Source: Alphaproteobacteria bacterium
GTDB lineage: Bacteria; Pseudomonadota; Alphaproteobacteria; Micropepsales; Micropepsaceae
Direction of reading: 5' to 3'
Assembly (NCBI GenBank): GCA_015654715.1
Contig: JAATGK010000408.1
Coordinates: forward strand, 1 to 5,566
Length of the DNA: 5,566 nucleotides
The position numbers and the translations under genes are program-made. The notes beneath the pieces were generated by a model. That model did not search any database. It saw only the letters and a list, made by a program, of their open reading frames with translations, and was not told the origin of the DNA. Of this stretch, positions 4,590-5,566 are shown in pieces. Position 1 is the stretch's first letter, and each line of letters opens with the position of its first letter.

Positions 4590-5566
4590 ATGAAATTTCT
4601 CTTTGATGACGACTCCTTCTCGTTCGAGGCCTTGCGCGCGGCCGGGTTTGCCGTCGATGGCGGGGCGGACATTTCCGAAGTGCTGGTGACCGCGGCGGCC
4701 ATCGGCGATGGCGACGAGGTCGCCTGGCACCGCGAATGGAAAGCGACGGCTGAGCGCATTCACCGCATCGGCGATCAGGCGGCCGCCAAAGGGCACAAGA
4801 TCAGCGCCAGAGAGGCCTATCTGCGGGCGTCGAACTATTATCGCGTGGCGGAGTTCTATCTGCGTGCCAACCCGGCCAAGGACCCTGAGGTCCTGGCGCT
4901 GATGGAGCTGTCGCGCGACACCTTTCTTCAGGCCGCGTCCTACATGGATAGCCCGGTCGAGGATGTCTCGATCCCTTACGGGGCCTACAAGCTTCCCGCC
5001 TATCTGTTCCTGGTCGACGACAGCGGCACCCCGCGGCCGACGATCATCTACAATAACGGCTTCGATTCGACCCGCGAGGAAGCCTATTGGGCGATTGCCG
5101 CGGCGGCCTTGCGGCGCGGATACAATGTGCTGGCGTTCGATGGCCCCGGCCAAGGTGCCGCCTTGCGCGTGGATGGCCTGACGTTCCGTCCCGATTGGGA
5201 AGCGGTGATGACGCCGGTGCTTGATTATGCCGTGACGCGACCGGAAGTCTCCGCCGACAAGATCGTTTTGTTCGGCTACAGCCTTGGGGCGTTGCTGGTA
5301 TCGCGGGCCGCGGCGTTCGACAAACGCCCGGCCGCATTACTTCTCGATGACGGCATGTTTGATTTCTTCCATGCCAATTCTGCCTTGATGCCGCCGTTCC
5401 TGGTGGACTGGATCCGTAGCGGACGCGATGACGCCTTCATTCCCATCGCACATATGCTGATGAAAAAGGATACGGGTGTCCGCTGGGCGTTGCAGAATGG
5501 CGTATGGACTTTCGGGGCCGCCTCCGTTGCGGACTATTTGAGGAAAACCTTGGCCTATACCTTGGA
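4590..5566 (+). CDS. Alpha/beta hydrolase, FrsA / DHPON-hydrolase-like (3'-partial)
   Basis: The first 325 residues of an alpha/beta hydrolase that continues past the window; relatives run to roughly 390-410 residues. An N-terminal helical cap (about 30-120) carries W-H-x-E-W (46-50), then ERIHRIGDQAAAKGH and REAYLRASNYYRVAEFYL. The catalytic fold follows: strand TIIYNNGFDSTREEAYW (151-167, oxyanion region), AFDGPGQG (182-189), and the nucleophile elbow G-Y-S-L-G with Ser231. From memory of the family, the cap and the STxEE and FDGPGQG motifs match 2,6-dihydroxypseudooxynicotine hydrolase, a C-C bond hydrolase, and FrsA-like proteins. The acid and histidine of the triad should lie beyond residue 325 and cannot be checked. 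The start at 4590 has GAGGA (4579-4583) six bases upstream; an in-frame ATG at 4575 lies before that site and is unlikely. Esterase or amidase activity is equally possible. Confidence 0.9.
   Translation, partial: MKFLFDDDSFSFEALRAAGFAVDGGADISEVLVTAAAIGDGDEVAWHREWKATAERIHRIGDQAAAKGHKISAREAYLRASNYYRVAEFYLRANPAKDPEVLALMELSRDTFLQAASYMDSPVEDVSIPYGAYKLPAYLFLVDDSGTPRPTIIYNNGFDSTREEAYWAIAAAALRRGYNVLAFDGPGQGAALRVDGLTFRPDWEAVMTPVLDYAVTRPEVSADKIVLFGYSLGALLVSRAAAFDKRPAALLLDDGMFDFFHANSALMPPFLVDWIRSGRDDAFIPIAHMLMKKDTGVRWALQNGVWTFGAASVADYLRKTLAYTL

Noticed and set aside
4518..5153. Long - strand open frame of 211 codons opposite the hydrolase
   Set aside because: The + strand frame has a good ribosome binding site and clear hydrolase motifs; the antisense frame is a shadow.
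1..5566. CRISPR array, insertion sequence, tRNA or attachment site
   Set aside because: No regularly spaced repeats, terminal inverted repeats with a transposase, or cloverleaf-like sequence were found on reading either strand.

Overview
The window reads as a chromosomal accessory or catabolic region of a GC-rich Gram-negative bacterium. The GC content, dense short intergenic gaps, and the stacking of MarR, TetR and LysR regulators beside a short-chain dehydrogenase suggest a proteobacterium, perhaps an alphaproteobacterium. No rRNA, tRNA or housekeeping marker is present, so the taxon is inference only. I see no transposase, CRISPR array, phage gene or tRNA.

Left part (1-1180, + strand): a MarR-type winged-helix regulator, possibly cut at its 5' end by the window edge, is followed 62 bases later by a TetR/AcrR regulator with an AefR-like ligand domain. 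The two may be co-transcribed. An inverted repeat covers the ribosome binding site of the tetR gene.

Middle gap (1181-1473): no convincing large gene. It holds one possible 51-residue single-helix membrane peptide and a GC-rich hairpin lying between convergent genes, probably a transcription terminator.

Centre (1474-3458, - strand): two tandem LysR regulators that are clear paralogues. They align without gaps over the DNA-binding domain and are separated by 83 bases that contain a perfect 11-bp palindrome.

Right part (3459-5566, + strand): a divergent control region holds a consensus -10 box for the proximal lysR gene and a T-N11-A dyad typical of LysR sites. It separates the regulators from a complete classical SDR oxidoreductase. 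The SDR is followed by an alpha/beta hydrolase of the FrsA / 2,6-dihydroxypseudooxynicotine hydrolase-like family, which runs off the window end. A 12-bp exact repeat occurs in the leaders of both enzyme genes. The simplest reading is a small LysR-controlled pathway in which the SDR changes the oxidation state of an alcohol or ketone and the hydrolase then cleaves the product. The substrate cannot be read from the sequence. Overall this is a fairly ordinary regulator-rich locus. The least described parts are the hydrolase/SDR pair and its double LysR control.
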